Positions 34,478 through 47,300 of a stretch of 64,000 nt of DNA are shown one piece after another; positions within the stretch are counted from its first letter, which is position 1; each line of letters opens with the position of its first letter. A program made the position numbers and the translations under genes. The stretch is from contig OY986435.1 of assembly GCA_963920525.1 (NCBI GenBank), positions 223,250,399 to 223,314,398 on the forward strand, written 5' to 3'. The DNA comes from Dichetophora obliterata (Eukaryota; Arthropoda; Insecta; Diptera; Sciomyzidae). The notes under the pieces were generated by a model. It was not told the DNA's origin. It saw only the letters and a list, made by a program, of their open reading frames with translations, and did not search any database.

Positions 34478-34504
34478 ATTTCAACCTTTTAAACTTCACA
34501 CATT

Positions 34505-34877
34505 GGCCGCATTCAGCGCACACAACAGTTGGCAACTGTTGTGTAAAAATTCGCTGAATGGTACTAATTTGGTAGCGCTAACTAAAACTGATAAAGTAGC
34601 GAACGCCTTTTAATCGAGCGAACAAATTCTTTGCTACATGAACACAACTGTTTGCTTAACAGTCAGATGCTGTTGCTGACGCTGTTAAATTAATAAACGC
34701 AGTAAGAACGCAGCAAATTTAAGTGAGAAACCTTTGCAATTGAATTAAATTTACATAAAAATTAAATTGAATTTAACTTCTGACGTGTAGAGTAGCAACA
34801 AATTCAGAGAAAAACATCGTGAACTAAGATAGCGCTACCATTACAGTTCACAACAGTTGTCTGCGCTGAATGCGGCC
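34505..34877. mobile_element. 373-bp MITE (GGCCGCATTCAGCG family), copy 2
   Basis: Same length and orientation as the copy at 18015-18387 and very similar throughout. ATT flanks both ends (34502-34504, 34878-34880). The close match and equal length suggest recent amplification from one source element. Confidence 0.85.
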
Positions 34878-34880
34878 ATT

Positions 34881-37555
34881 GACGTTTATGGGAAATTTTA
34901 AATGTTTTGCATTCTTTCTAAGCTACTGTTACTAACAAATTAAAAAAAAATTTGCATATCTCGTTTAATTAAAATTCGATCTTTGCAAAGACGTTCTTTC
35001 GTTTTATCAAGAAGACGTGCTTTCTCTGCGTCATATCATCAGATACGCGTGTCATTTAGTAGTAGTATGCAAATTTTAAGTAAATTTTCAAAATTCTTAA
35101 AAACCATTATTTAAAATGTAAATTTTTTTTTAATTATAACATAACAACATAATAAAAATGGATGATGGACGATAAGAACTTTTATAGTGTGGGCCGAAAT
35201 AAAATCACGAAGCTATAAAGAAAAGTAAGAGAATACATAAAAGTAATCTCGTGTTTTGAAAGTCAAATACCTTGGATAGGTACCGGCAAAGTTACATAAA
35301 TTTAAACACTGTGAAATAAGTCCCTAAAATTTTAAAAACAAAACAGAACCTTTATTTCACTTATAAACTTATTTCAGGGTGTTATTTCATTAGCTTAAGG
35401 CTATATTTTGAAGAACTTCATTTCATAGTAACATAATTTAGGGCCTTTAATAAGGCCTTTTTTTGCCTTGTTTTCTGTGGTGTTTCATTAAGTCAAAAAA
35501 TTCAGTTTTTTTCAAATTTATTGCACGAAAAATTATACTCAGAACACTTATCAGCTTCAAGAATATTTTCTTTTTCCATGCTTAACAGTAATCGTTTTAA
35601 ATCAACACATGGATATGCTTTGACTAATATAAAAGCCTGTCCTACGTCAGGTCCTTCGCACACTTCCTTTTTGAAGCCATTTGCCGAAAGCACTTTTTCT
35701 CTTTTTAAAGCTTGATTTTTTATTCACTTGATTTTTGCAAAATACAAATATACCACTTTAATTAACACTTCAAGTTTTGAAGCAGTGTTGAAAAGTATAG
35801 CAGTGAGAGGACCGCCGACCGAAGCGAAAACCTATACATAAAATATTAGTATTCCCTGGAAAGCGTTGTCCTGCCACGGACCGCCTTACTGCTTTATAAG
35901 AATATTCATGCTAATAGGGGGTTTTGGACTATCCTACATGTAGGATGGATTTGACAGCTCGGACGGACATGTAGGATGTGCGAAAGCTCCTACTGCAGCC
36001 CGTCCTACATGTAGGATGAAATCAAAAAGTTTTAAAAGTTTCGCTCTGATCTTGTTCTTCTCTGTGCGTTCTTGTTTGTAGATTTCCTTGGTAATTGTTG
36101 TTGGCGCACTTAGCTGGAAATTTTTTGTAGACGTTGTGAATTCTAATTGTGTAGCTACAGTCGGCATATGAAACTAGAATTATTTTTGTTAAGAGCTTAT
36201 AAATATTTATTAAATTTTTTATATATTACTGAAACTATTTATTTTAAGGAAAAGTGTTACCATATCGAAAATACACATAATTTAAGTAATTTATTTAAAT
36301 TATTTCATTATTGAATTAATATAAAAGATTAAAGCTTATTTATATCTATTTATATCATAACCATAACACAATATAAATGTTCACCATATGTATATTGCGT
36401 TGTGTATTAAAAATAGAATATACTAAAATTAAGAAATATCTATAGCATATAAATTATATATAATTCATATAAGAAATTAAAGCTAAACAGTTTTAAAAAA
36501 TAGAATGCTTAGGATAAGCAGACTTTAGTTATTCAATTACTACAGAAAATATTAATTATTTTGCAGGTTTAATATTTACGTAATTGTTATTATATAAATA
36601 CTAGCAAATACCCGCTGCTTCGCCTGCGATAAAAATATTTAATACCATGTAAAAATTTTAAATCTTAAAATGAAAGGATTTAGTTGTATTAAAACAAATT
36701 CAAAATATAAAAATTATTGTGTTCGTTTTGTTTAATTATGAAAAAATGGTATATTTATTAAGGAATTACTTAATTTCAATAACTTATTTTAACGGTTATT
36801 GTTATGATGACATAAATTTACATGACTTTATTTTTTTTACTTTTGAAAAAGTCCTGCATAACAGCGTTATAAAAAAATTTGTGTAAAAATTTTTTAAAAT
36901 TTGAAATCAAAAATGTAATTTTTTACATATATTCAGAAAATAAATATATTCTTCTTGAATTGTTGTAGTTAATCGGCCTTCTTCAGTTATTAATTGTTGT
37001 TATTGGGCTTCAGCAAGCAACAATTTTTCTTAAATTATAAAAAAAAACGATATAATGGCATCAAACTTTTGGCGATATCTCAAAACTATAGACTTTTTCA
37101 ATGCATAACAATGCATTTTTGAATGGACAGCCGTTGATTAATAAAATAAACGGTAATTTTATTTTCTTTTCGGAAATATTTTGTACCGATATTAGGTATG
37201 TTTTAAAAAAAACTGTTATTATGACATTAAAATTCTTGCGATATCTCAAAACTATAGATTTTTTCAGTATAACTCATAAGCCTCAGAATGAGAAAAAAAC
37301 GATTGAAATTTCATGTTTTGACTTAGCAAGCAAACATTTCCGCAATTTACAAATCGGTTTTCATCCAATTTTCTTTGTTTGAAAGTTCAATTAACTAAAT
37401 TGGGAAAATTAGAAAACGTTTACCGTTACCTCACCAATGCAATGTCTTATATTGTTTTCAAAAAACCTCTAAAATATCCAACTTGTACTAAACAATAGGC
37501 AAAGAGTTGCTTTTGTTGAACATATTTTTTTTAATTTTAATTTTTTTTTAATTTT
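34881..37555. other. AT-rich stretch, no gene seen
   Basis: Repeat pieces only. Bases 35852-35912 (GTTGTCCTGCCACGGACCGC) match 57880-57940. At 35932-36020 a TCCTACATGTAGGA palindrome recurs, similar to blocks at 53120-53600. ACTAGCAAATACCCGCTGCTTC at 36600 resembles a phrase common at ends of dispersed insect repeats. Open frames at 35502-35715 and 37061-37382 have no known motif. Confidence 0.45.
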
Positions 37556-37743
37556 CATTTTCCTTATTCTTTCATATAAAATAATTTACCTGCAAAATGT
37601 TGTTTTATTTTGACACTAACAGTTTCTATCCTTAAAAATCATGGGCCACCATTTTCCTTATTCTTTCATATAAAATAATTTACCTGCAAAATGTTGTTCT
37701 ATTTTGACACTAACAGTTTCTATCCTTAAAAATCATGGGCCAC
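37556..37743 (+). repeat. 94-bp tandem duplication
   Basis: 37556-37649 and 37650-37743 are identical except for one base (TGTTGTTTT against TGTTGTTCT). The unit runs from CATTTTCCTTATTCTTTCAT to AAAATCATGGGCCAC. Recent duplication. Confidence 0.9.
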
Positions 37744-37939
37744 CTACCCCCTCCCCCCTATGATTTTTGATGAAAACTAATTTGCTTAAAATGTTGTTTT
37801 ATTTTTTGCAATGTGTTACAGCTTAAAAACTAATTCATGTGAAAAACATTTTCAAATATAGCTTAAAAAATAATTCTGTGAAAAATATTTCAAATATTTC
37901 AAACTATTCCAAAGTTAAATACGTAAATCTACACTGAAC

Positions 37940-38530
37940 CAAAAAGGTACATTATATTAATGAAAAGGTGCATTAATTTCAATGAATTATTCATTGATTT
38001 TGGTCCAATGAACTGTGGTCATTGATTTCAATGAATTTTCTTCATACTTTAATGAATAGTTCATTAAATTTAGTGATTTTCAATGAATGGTTCCTTTAAT
38101 ATCAATATACACTTCATTGAATTCAATGAACACGTTCATTAAAAAATGCCAAAATTAATAAGAAATGCTAAAATTAATTAAAAGTATAGTTAATTAAAAT
38201 CAATGTATAGTTTATTGAATTCAATGTATAGTTCATTGAATTCAATGTATAGTTCATTGGATTCAATGTATAGTTCATTGAATTCAATGTATTATAGTTC
38301 ATTGAATTCAATGTATAGTTCATTGAATTTAATGTATAGTTCATTGAATTTAATGTATAGTTCATTGATTTTAATGTTTAATTCATTGCATTTAATGTAT
38401 TAAGTTAATTGAATTTAATGAATTTAGTTTATTGGATTCAATGTACAGTTCATTAATTTTAATGTATTCAGTTCATTGAATTCCATGTATATTTCATTAA
38501 ATTTAATGTATTCAGTTCATTGGAATGAAT
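37940..38530. repeat. TTCATTGAATTCAATG minisatellite
   Basis: The core array 38195-38400 has nine or ten units of 21 bp (TTCATTGAATTCAATGTATAG and variants). Degenerate units extend on both sides from about 37940 to 38530. The unit contains the palindrome CATTGAATTCAATG, so both strands read similarly; translations such as MYSSLNS or MNYTLNS repeats are not genes. Confidence 0.85.
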
Positions 38531-40471
38531 GATCTATACATTAAATTCAACGAATTATTTGTTAATCCCTCTCTAAACATTTTTAAAATAAGAAAATAAT
38601 TACAATTTAAACAATATTTTTTTATTTTAAAGAGTCAATTAATATACAAATCATCGAAGATTTTGAATAGTTTTTAAATTTATAAAAATATACGGCAATA
38701 AACTCCCACACGAGAGTGCATGCCGCAGGATATTTTAATTGAAATAATTGAAAAATTTTAAAGCACACATCTACGGCTCTAATAAAACTAGCAAATTAAA
38801 ATTTTACACCATCCATGAACACATAAAATTGTTGGAATGAGGAGAAGTTCCTGCTATACTTCCTGGAAATTGGATAAAATATTTTGAGTTAGAAAAAATA
38901 TAAACCTAGATGCTACGCTATTTGGTCCAATGCCGCCCACTTTTTGAAAACCTTATGCAAGGTTATTGGTACACAGCCACTGCACCCCTATACAAAGTTT
39001 CATTAATCTGCTAAACAAAGCGATTTTTTCAAATTCTATTCCTGAGGAATTGAGGCGTAACATTACCAATTACAATTCCTATAATGAAATTCCATTTCCA
39101 TGAACTGAATGAAGTATTCAATTACCTATTACAATTCCTGTAATATTCCAGTAATGGAACTGACATTTTTTTTTCTAGTTCCATTCCTGAGGAATTGAGA
39201 TGTCCAATTGCGTATACCATTTACGATTCGTGTTATGTAATTGAGAAGTTTTTCCAATCACATTCCTGAGGAATTGAGATGTCCAATTACCAATTCCTAA
39301 TTCCAAGGAATTGGAATTGAGGTGAATTAATTTTAAAAGGAATCATTACAGCCCAGCCCTTATTCTTGTGGCATACATTTTATTTTGTATATTTTATGTA
39401 TAGCACATTGTTTTTATCGTTAAAACAAAAAAAAAAAACGGGAAAAAATTAAATGTATTTTACTGGGAAAATACTGGAGACCTGCCTTGTTTCTTAAAAA
39501 ACTGCCAAAAACGGATTTATCTAACTACATGGCAACACTGGACAATACATAATATAATTTTGCTTATATCTACATATTTCATATTTCTTTTTATTACTTA
39601 TGAAATTTGTTACTTAACACTTTTACCTTCATTAAAACTTATGCTTTGCTTTGCAAAACATACATCTAGCATCGTTTGTGTCGCGTGTTCAAATGACCAT
39701 AAAACGTTCCAAACGAAGACAATGAAATTCAATTGTTTTGTCCATACTAATAAATTAACAAAGGTTTTGACCAAAGTTTAATTTTTCTATCTTAAAAATT
39801 AAAAATTTATACGCATATGTGTAGGCTTTTGTGTAAATTAATTAAACACCTCAACATTGATTTTGATTGGTGATGCTTTGCGCATGTGTCGCTCATTCGT
39901 TACACTCTACTTCCGCCCCTGTGCTTGTTAAGCGTAGCTCAAAGACACTACTCGCACACATTCGAAGTTTTATTCGAAGTCAAAGTTTATTTTGTTTCTT
40001 TAATGTTTATTGCTTTGAAAAAGCAGCTGCGATTGGGGTTAAGTTGTCAACAAGTACAACCAATAACAACAACAACAATAACAATAACAACAAAAAGTCA
40101 ACTTAGCGTTAAGTTTTGCAATCGCTCTATGTTAGCAGTGTATCCGAGGGGTAAAGGTACCAACACCACCACCGACATGCCAGACTCTACGGCAAATTGA
40201 AAGTTTATAACTTTTCACAAATTTGCTGAATCACGTCCAAACACTTTACATTGAGAGCTAAATTTTTATGAAAAATTGACCCATATCTCCCAGTGGGCAA
40301 TTCAGTCAGGCCTCTTGAAAAAAAAGGCATGTATTAACTGCTTCTTTTGGCGTTAACACACCTCACAACATCACTGCATCTATAATGCTGCTTCTATAAT
40401 GCTTCTATAATGCTTACCTACTAAAAGGAAGGCAAGAAGTTTTCGTTATTTCTCTATGATGTGTATGTGAA
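38531..40471. other. AT-rich stretch with simple repeats, no gene seen
   Basis: Between 39041 and 39330 the block ATTCCTGAGGAATTGAG occurs three times (39041, 39185, 39263 regions) within ATTACAATTCCT-rich sequence. An (AAC)n/(AAT)n tract lies at about 40062-40095. No frame resembles a known protein. Confidence 0.5.
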
Positions 40472-40914
40472 GGCCCAACAAAAATAGACGAAACGAGACG
40501 ATAGCATTTGGACGAACGTCTGCACTCGTTACGGATGTTTACGGATTTAACCCAAAATGAAACGATTTGCTTAACTCGTCTGAAACAGCTGATCAGTAGG
40601 CAATCGAGTATTATTTATTTATTTATATTGTGCATTTTGTAATTTTTAATAAAGATTTGTGAAAAATGAGTGAAATAATGGCAAAATTGAAACAAATTGA
40701 TGAAAATAAAATAAAAACGCACTCTGCACAGCTGTTGTAGACGAGTTGCTACGCTAGCAGTTCGGTTCTTACGGAATAATACGTCTTGTCAAACTGTTTC
40801 GTTTAGTTTCGTTCAGTTACGTTTACTCATTTTGGGTAACAACATTAATATGCATTTAACCGAACACTTACGTTTTTACTCGTTACGAAGCAAAACGTCT
40901 ATTTTGGTTAGGCC
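40472..40914. mobile_element. 443-bp GGCCCAACA-ended MITE
   Basis: Left end GGCCCAACAAAAATAGACGA; right end, on the minus strand, GGCCTAACCAAAATAGACGT. The interior has many ACGAAACGA / TCGTTACG blocks. The flanks GTGAA and TTGAG match poorly. The family is related by its ends to the elements at 16697 and 42257. Confidence 0.65.
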
Positions 40915-42256
40915 TTGAGTTGAAAGTCCCGTGTTTTTTTTTATTGATCTTACAGTTTAAATGTTTTTATAGAACAAATAAACTAAAATCTATACTAAAA
41001 TCAAGGAATGTTTTTTATTTTCAATATGCTTAAACGGTTTATTGATTAGGGTAAACACCCATTTCTGAGCCCCTTTTAGAGAACTATTCGCTTAAAAGGA
41101 TGACCAAATTTGTCATTTTTAACGTGTTTTGGATTATTTTAGTGTAAAAACAAGCATTAAATCAAGAAGAGTAAAATGCTTTAATTTGATTTGAATGCAA
41201 TTTGATCAATATCTTAAAAATAATAGTTTTTTTTTTAAAAGTTAACCGAATTCCAGTAATGATCCGCGATTTTTCCTATTTGAGCCACATTTTTTCCTGT
41301 TATGAGCCATCTTGTTTTAACATTAAAAATCTAATTTTTTAAATACTTTATGTTCATAATTTAATTCCAGTTTGTTTTAGTTTTCATTAAGAAATATAAT
41401 TGTTTTAAAATAAAGATAAACTTAAATTTTATTTTGCATTTATCGATTATTCTGTAGATGTAATAAGAAATTTTTGTTATTCCAAAATAATAAACAATAT
41501 ACCACAAACAATATTTCAAAAATAATATCACATATTAAACATAAATCATAAATTCATCTTTTTTATTGAATTTAAATAATTTGGTTAATTATAAAAGGAA
41601 CGGAATTCATTAACATTAATTATAAGATTAGTTATCATTAATTAATTTTTAAATTTTAAATTTTCTGAAATACAACTTCGGCACTTATAAAAATCCATAT
41701 TTGCGCAAAATTTCGAGGCACATTTATTGTGATAAGCTCTGCTACACATGAAACATTTAATTATTTGCGTATTGTCAATTTTTTTTAATTATTTGTAAGC
41801 AATCGAAACAGCGGCCTTCTGGCTGAAAATCCGGTGATGTGTTAATTTGAACTGCTTTAGGATAGTCAGAATTAGTAAATACATTGCCCACATGATGTGT
41901 GCAATTTTAGATTTCATAAGGAACTATTTTTTTTAATGCCGCACATTACTTTGGGATATTTCTATTTATTTTCTTTTCCCTTAATTGCTTTTCCTCTCGT
42001 CTTTCATCTTTTCTTTCTATTTTAAGCTGCTCAGCCACTATTTTTGGTTACATTCAGAGTTTCTTTGCTTATTGAAATGGTGTTGAAGATATGACGAAAC
42101 TATCTCGTTCCGTAATTCCTTCCCTTTTTCTGGCTGGTGTTTTAACTACTTTTAAGAAGTTATCGATTGGAGTGTCTTCAATATTTATATGTTTCTAGCA
42201 CATGATTGGAATATCAGATATATTAAATGTTTCTGTTTGTTTTTGAGACACCTTAA

Positions 42257-42982
42257 GGCCCAACCAAGTTATGCTTAAGCAAACAAAAGTCTCAGAGAAA
42301 AGTTGACGAAATGTATGATTAAGTAAAACAGTCGCCCAAGTTGGCAGGTTTCATGCTTAAAAAAAGTCAAACGTTTACAAAATCTTGACAAAAATATATT
42401 AAAAAAGCTAAAAAGTTCTTTGAAAAATTTGTTGAAGTAGTGCCTCCCAGCTTTTTCATTTGTGTTTTTATGTTTCTTAGCAATTTTTATGAGTTTATCA
42501 ACAAAATTGGGATCTGCATTAATTTTGAATAAACAAATTAACGTATTTTTTTCAATTGACAGATAAAAATAATTTGTATAGATATGTTAAAAAGGGTTGC
42601 CATCAGTTAACACAAAAAACATGTTTTTTCTGCTACTTGGCTTATAAGCTGTGGTAAACGTAAAATTTCACAGCAAAAAGATACAAATTTTCCATAATTT
42701 GCTTAAATAGACACAAAAAAAAAACATATTTTTCATTGAAAAATTTGGCATACAAATAATAAAATTTTAATTAAACACATTCTCAATACTGTTAGCAACC
42801 CTATTCTGCTTAGCAAACTACGATATCAAGCGCTCTCTCTCAAGTTTCAAAAAGTAAACGAAAGTTGAAAAACTGAACGAAAGGAATGCTTAGACAAAAC
42901 TTGTTCGACTTTATATATTGCTGTGTAAGTGCGTGCTTATGCTCTCAAACTTTTGTTTGCTGAAGCACAACTTGGTTGGGCC
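42257..42982. mobile_element. 726-bp GGCCCAACC-ended element inside the pogo gene
   Basis: Inverted ends of about 37 bp start GGCCCAACCAAGTTATGCTT on the left and GGCCCAACCAAGTTGTGCTT on the right (minus strand), continuing AGCAAACAAAAGT. TTAA precedes it (42253-42256) and TTTTAA follows, so a TTAA-like target is possible. Non-coding. Confidence 0.75.
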
Positions 42983-43009
42983 TTTTAATAAAAGTTTGAT
43001 ATATTTTAT

Positions 43010-43371
43010 ATAAGCGCATTAAAGATAATGAAAAAGTTATAGTACACTGATTTAAAATTTCTCCACTTCGTCTATTGCTTCAATAACAACTTCTTCTCAA
43101 TTTCCTAAATCACAAAACTGTTCGTGTTCAAGACAAAGTTCAGGTAAGTCAGGTAATAAAATTAGACAAGGTCATGGTACGTGTCATTTATTATAGTGTC
43201 TTTGAGGTCAACTTCAACTTTAATAAGTTCAGTTCGATCCAAACATGACTTTCCGAGGCATTAACTGAAATTAAATTAGTTGGGATTGAAAAGATACTGA
43301 AAACAGGTTCGAAAACCATTACTTTGTAAACTGTTGGTCCATGTTATGCATTCTCCAATATTTCATTTCCT
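43010..43371 (-). other. Decayed tail of the pogo catalytic region
   Basis: After FSPFKRGG the minus strand continues with VKEMKYWRMHN before a stop near 43310, consistent with the helical segment following the third Asp in pogo transposases. Beyond that the frame is unreadable up to the MITE. Confidence 0.4.
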
Positions 43372-44379
43372 TTACCCACCCCTTTTAAATGGGCTGAAAA
43401 TAGCAACATCGGCAGGCTGAAAATTTTTTCTTGCATTTGGGTATAAGCAGATAAGAATAATTTGCAATTCTTCACAGAGCTTTTGCAGACCGTAAGTCAA
43501 ATGCGTTTTATATCCATCAACGTAAAGAATAATAGGTATAGGACTTTTCATCAAAGTATTCTTGAATTTGATGGAACCAGCCTCTTATATCTTTTTCCGA
43601 AAAAGCTGCACTGGAATTTGTAGCTGCTTCAGGAATTCAAATAGATATTTCTGGATGCCGCCTTAGAAATCCACCTTACCATATGTTGCCAAATAAATTA
43701 TTTTTAAATACATTTTCTTGCGGGCATGGATTTAAAAATTCTTTCACAATTCTTTGAACTTCATGTTTTCTTCTTGGGAAACCTCTTTCAAGACTATCAG
43801 ATATCCATTTCACAATTTTTTTCCCTTCGATGTTTGTTAAAACTGGCAATGGACGCCTCCGTCTTGGAACGGTGATGAATTCGGTTTGTGAATGGTGGGC
43901 GAGGAATTTTATATTTTCTTGAAGCTCCGTGAATTATTGACATGCCGGATTTGATTTTATTAAGGGCCAAAACAAACCCATCTACTTTCTACTTCCTCTT
44001 TGAAGCCATGTCCAAATAATCTAAATGTTCATTAAATAGTGGAATTAAACTAACCGACATCCGCCAAAAAATATGGGTTTATAAAAAGAATGGCTCATGA
44101 AAAGAACTAACAAATATTTGCTTTCCTGCTTGAGCTCCAAAGGCTCACGTCTGGGTATTTAACTTTTCTGTAGCATTCCAGTTGTGAGTCTCTATGGCTC
44201 ATAACTGGAAACATCCAATTTAGTTTATCCAGATATGAGACCACAATATTATTCTTGGTCGAGAAAATTTTTAATCAAATATTTAAGAAATATATAATTA
44301 ATAATATTTAACTTTTGTGATAGCCAAGCGTTATTATAGCATTAATAGCATTAAAATGTCCACACCTGTTGCTTTAAAG

Positions 44380-46447
44380 CAGAGGTCGGCAAAACTCAAA
44401 CTGAGTGTGTGTTGGTGAGAGCAAATATTCTGCAGTGAAAAAATTTATGCTGCATATGATTTTAAAATTTGTACACTTGCACACAAAAGTGATTTAATGA
44501 AACTATTTCAAACATACTATGGCAAAGGTATGTTATTAATAAGTTCAGAAATGTTAATTTTGTTATCGCAGTTTCTTATTAAAAGAATGCTTTTTAGAGG
44601 AGAATTAGTTAATCTATTTCGCTGCTTTGAGCATATGAATTTCAGGTCGGAAAAAATTTGTTCACAAAAGTAGGTGGAAGGATAAAAAGCTAACAGTTTG
44701 TAAGAAACTGCTTTTAGTTTTGGGTAAAAGCTGCCATCAATGGTTTTCCAGAATTCTACAATATGCTGTTCATCGATCATTTCTATTTCGGTTCGGAGAA
44801 TTATCAATTCATATTGAATCTGGAATTCATACTTCGTTACATCACATTTTAAAGGATTTTCAAATAAATTAAATAACGGCTGCATTTCTTCAAAGTCTTT
44901 AAATCTCTTTTCAAAATTATTTATAAGGGTTTCTATTATGTCAATGTGTTCATTCTTTTGTTCGCTTGTAATATTTTCAAAAAATGATGCTCTTGGGAAA
45001 CTTGAATAATTTTCTTCTTGAATATTAGCTAAAAGTAAAAATAGTGTTGTTTTGAATTCAAAAATGCTATTGTATGAATTGTAAACAGTCTTATTTTTTC
45101 CTTGAAGCTGAAGGTTTAGCTTATTTACGAAATTGGTTATATCTGTTAAAAATGCAAAATCCAAATTAAAGCTATTGTCTTGTAAAGCATCTATTAAATG
45201 TTCAGTATTATCTATTTTTTCGATTTTCAAAAACTGCATTACTTTATCCCTTAGATCGTAAAGCCTGGAAAGGCAATCGCCACGACTGAGCCACCTTACT
45301 TCTGTGAACATTTTCAGGTCATAATGTTCGGCGTCGGTATTTTTAAGAAATTGAACAAATTTCCTATGGGTTAGAGAATGATGTCCTCCTCTTATTGTGT
45401 TAATAATTTTCTCTGCTGTTTTCATGGCAGGAAATGTGCTCAAAAACTTTGAAGCAAGTGCAACCTGGTGGATGATGCAATGAAGAGATGACATTTCGAT
45501 CCCGTGCTTTATCAATTGACCCACAAATCCATCATTTCTACCAACCATAACGCTAGCACCATCCTAACACACTCCTATTAATTTACTCATATCTAATTTG
45601 GAGAAAACGTTTTCATTTAGAATATCAAACAAAATTTTTCCCGTAACATTTCCATGTAATGTTTTCATGGAGATCATTGATTCAAAAACTATGTGATCAG
45701 AACTTACACTTCGGATGCAAATTACTAATTGACACAGATCGTTAATATCAGTGCTCTCATCTAATGATATGGAAAAATATTTGCAGTTATTCACCGTTTT
45801 CAAAATGTCAAACTCAATAGAGTGAGCTACTTGTTCTATACGTCGAGCTATGGTTCTCGCGGACAAGGGAATGGATTGAACAACATCAGTTTTATAATTT
45901 ATTTTATTCAAAATATCAGTGCAAATGTTCTTAATAAAAGTTCCGTCAGTAAAAGGTCTGCCATGTTTTGCTATATGAAGAGATATTATGGTTGACAATG
46001 TCACTTTAAGTTTCTTTTGGGTTTCCAGATGGTTCATTTCATTATCTGTTGCTACAATATCAGAAAGCCATAACTTGAATTTTTGTAACACAGAATCTCT
46101 TTTTTCCCTAAAAATCCTATATTTTTTAACTCTATTCAATTTAGTTAATTCATTATGAGAATGTTCATAATGCCTTTTAAAAGCGTCTTCGCGTGGACTT
46201 TTGAATGCTGTGTAACAAATTAAGCATTGCATTTCATTAAAGGCATTCCTAAATAAGAAAAATTTTTCGCATATATTTTCAGCTTCCATTTTGCGCACGA
46301 TGTTCTCACTTCGGTGGCTCAAAGGCGAATGAACAAAATAACATATTTTGCGCTGTGTGGTTGAACGAAAGAGCGCAAAATACGAAAGAGCGTAAGCGTC
46401 TGTGTGAATTGGTTTTCCACAATTGTGGTATGGAGTGCCGATCTATG
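44380..46447 (-). mobile_element. hAT transposon, 2,068 bp, near-complete
   Basis: The ends are CAGAGGTCGGCA and, on the minus strand, CATAGATCGGCA, the CAG.GGTCGGCA type common in animal hAT elements. The exact 8-bp duplication CTTTAAAG is at 44372-44379 and 46448-46455. One transposase gene fills it on the minus strand. It is inserted into the region between the pogo transposase start and the pogo right end. Confidence 0.9.
44517..46322 (-). pseudogene. hAT transposase with a single in-frame stop
   Basis: About 600 codons from the ATG at 46322. Residues 30-60 hold a BED/C2H2-type finger (CLICYTAFKSPREDAFKRHYEHSH, Cys2-His2). The DDE domain follows with FSISLDESTD (first Asp, about residue 190) and DGASVMVGRNDGFV after residue 252. 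A C-terminal hAT dimerisation block has KLLAFYPSTYFCEQIFSDL. The architecture matches the ZBED5/GTF2IRD2-like hAT group. The only visible lesion is TAG at 45566-45564, between GVC and DGAS, where the family normally has Thr; the frame is the same on both sides. That single change separates it from an intact gene, so the insertion is young. Confidence 0.9.
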
Positions 46448-46904
46448 CTTTAAAGTCTATGTCTCCTTAATGATTTTGTTACAAAATTCTCTTCACTGAG
46501 TCAGCGCAACTAGGCTAAGTCTTGTCACTGTAAAATACCAGATTTAACGATTATGTAAAACTCAGCAAGATAACACACGAATTGAACAAATATTTACCGT
46601 TTTGACCGACATACAGACAATTCTTAGCTAGAAACAGTTTAATGACAGGGGGCTCAAAACAGGGAGACGGCTCGGAATAGGGTGTTTTACCCTACTTGCA
46701 TACTGAAAACCTTATAAAAATGTCAATGCTTTAAAGAAACTCTGCTTTTATTATATAATGGAGTTGAACAGCTATTCCAGAAAAAATAATTAAAAAAGCT
46801 TCGTTAAAGAGGTACGAATATATATTATTTAATGACTAATGATTTTTTATTTAATGATGTTAAAGTGCACTAGCAAACATAATAAACAAAGTAGTTTAAT
46901 CAGG

Positions 46905-47300
46905 GCTTATGAGAAAGTACTATAAGAATGTATTTTTAAAAAAGCGCTTTTAGCAGGGCTTTTTAGCAAAGTGAGTGCCGAAGTGCTGACAAATTTTCCC
47001 ATTCCATACAAATAATAAAACGGTGTTTGCAAGGAGTGTGAAACGTCTATTAAACTTTAACAAAGGCCTGCTCGAAGGCCTGCGGAGAGAGCACCTGTTT
47101 CAGGAATAGTGAACTCAGGGATTATGAAGAAAGTACTTTAAGAATGCATTCTCCAAAAAGCGCTTTTAGAATGGCTTTTTATCAAAGCGAGTGCGGAAGT
47201 ACTAACAAATTTTCCCATTTCATACAAGCAATAAAACGGTGTTTGCAAGAAGTGCGGTAGGCCTATAAAAACCTAACGTAGGCCTGGTAGAACGCCCTCG
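46905..47300 (+). repeat. Diverged tandem duplication, about 210-bp unit
   Basis: 46905-47075 (GGGCTTATGAGAAAGTACT... GCGCTTTTAG... ATAAAACGGTGTTTGCAAG) is repeated at 47118-47260 with roughly 15-20 % differences by eye. Non-coding; the minus-strand frame over 47220-47663 runs through this and the adjacent inverted repeat and is not a gene. Confidence 0.7.

Larger units (their letters stand above)
41642..44009 (-). pseudogene. pogo/Tigger-like transposase with C-terminal PHD-like finger
   Basis: An ATG at 44009 opens MASKRK, a stop, then an HTH-psq region (KSGMSIIHGASRKYKIPR). Next comes a CENPB-type helix-turn-helix (KKIVKWISDSLERGFPRRK, later RRHPEIS and SEKDIRGWF). The DDE domain follows with IPIILYVDGYKTHLT (second Asp) and LYPNARKNFQPADVAIFSPF (third Asp block) at about 43550-43375. 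Near the 3' end (41830-41650) is CFDCLQIIKK then CFMCSRAYHNKCASKFC and CRSC, a PHD-like zinc finger. Transposases of this kind bind terminal repeats and cut at TA sites. Several stops, a frameshift in an A8 run and the MITE insertion make it inactive. Confidence 0.75.
41049..46692 (-). mobile_element. pogo-like DNA transposon (5.6 kb with inserts)
   Basis: The ends are GGGTAAACACCCATTTCTGAGCC on the left and, read on the minus strand, GGGTAAAACACCCTATTCCGAGCC on the right. TA dinucleotides (41047-41048, 46693-46694) flank it, as expected for the Tc1/mariner-pogo group. GAGCC repeats lie just inside both ends. It contains a minus-strand pogo-type transposase gene (44009-41642), a hAT transposon in the region upstream of that gene (44380-46447) and a 726-bp MITE within the gene (42257-42982). 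Without inserts it would be about 2.85 kb. Confidence 0.7.
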
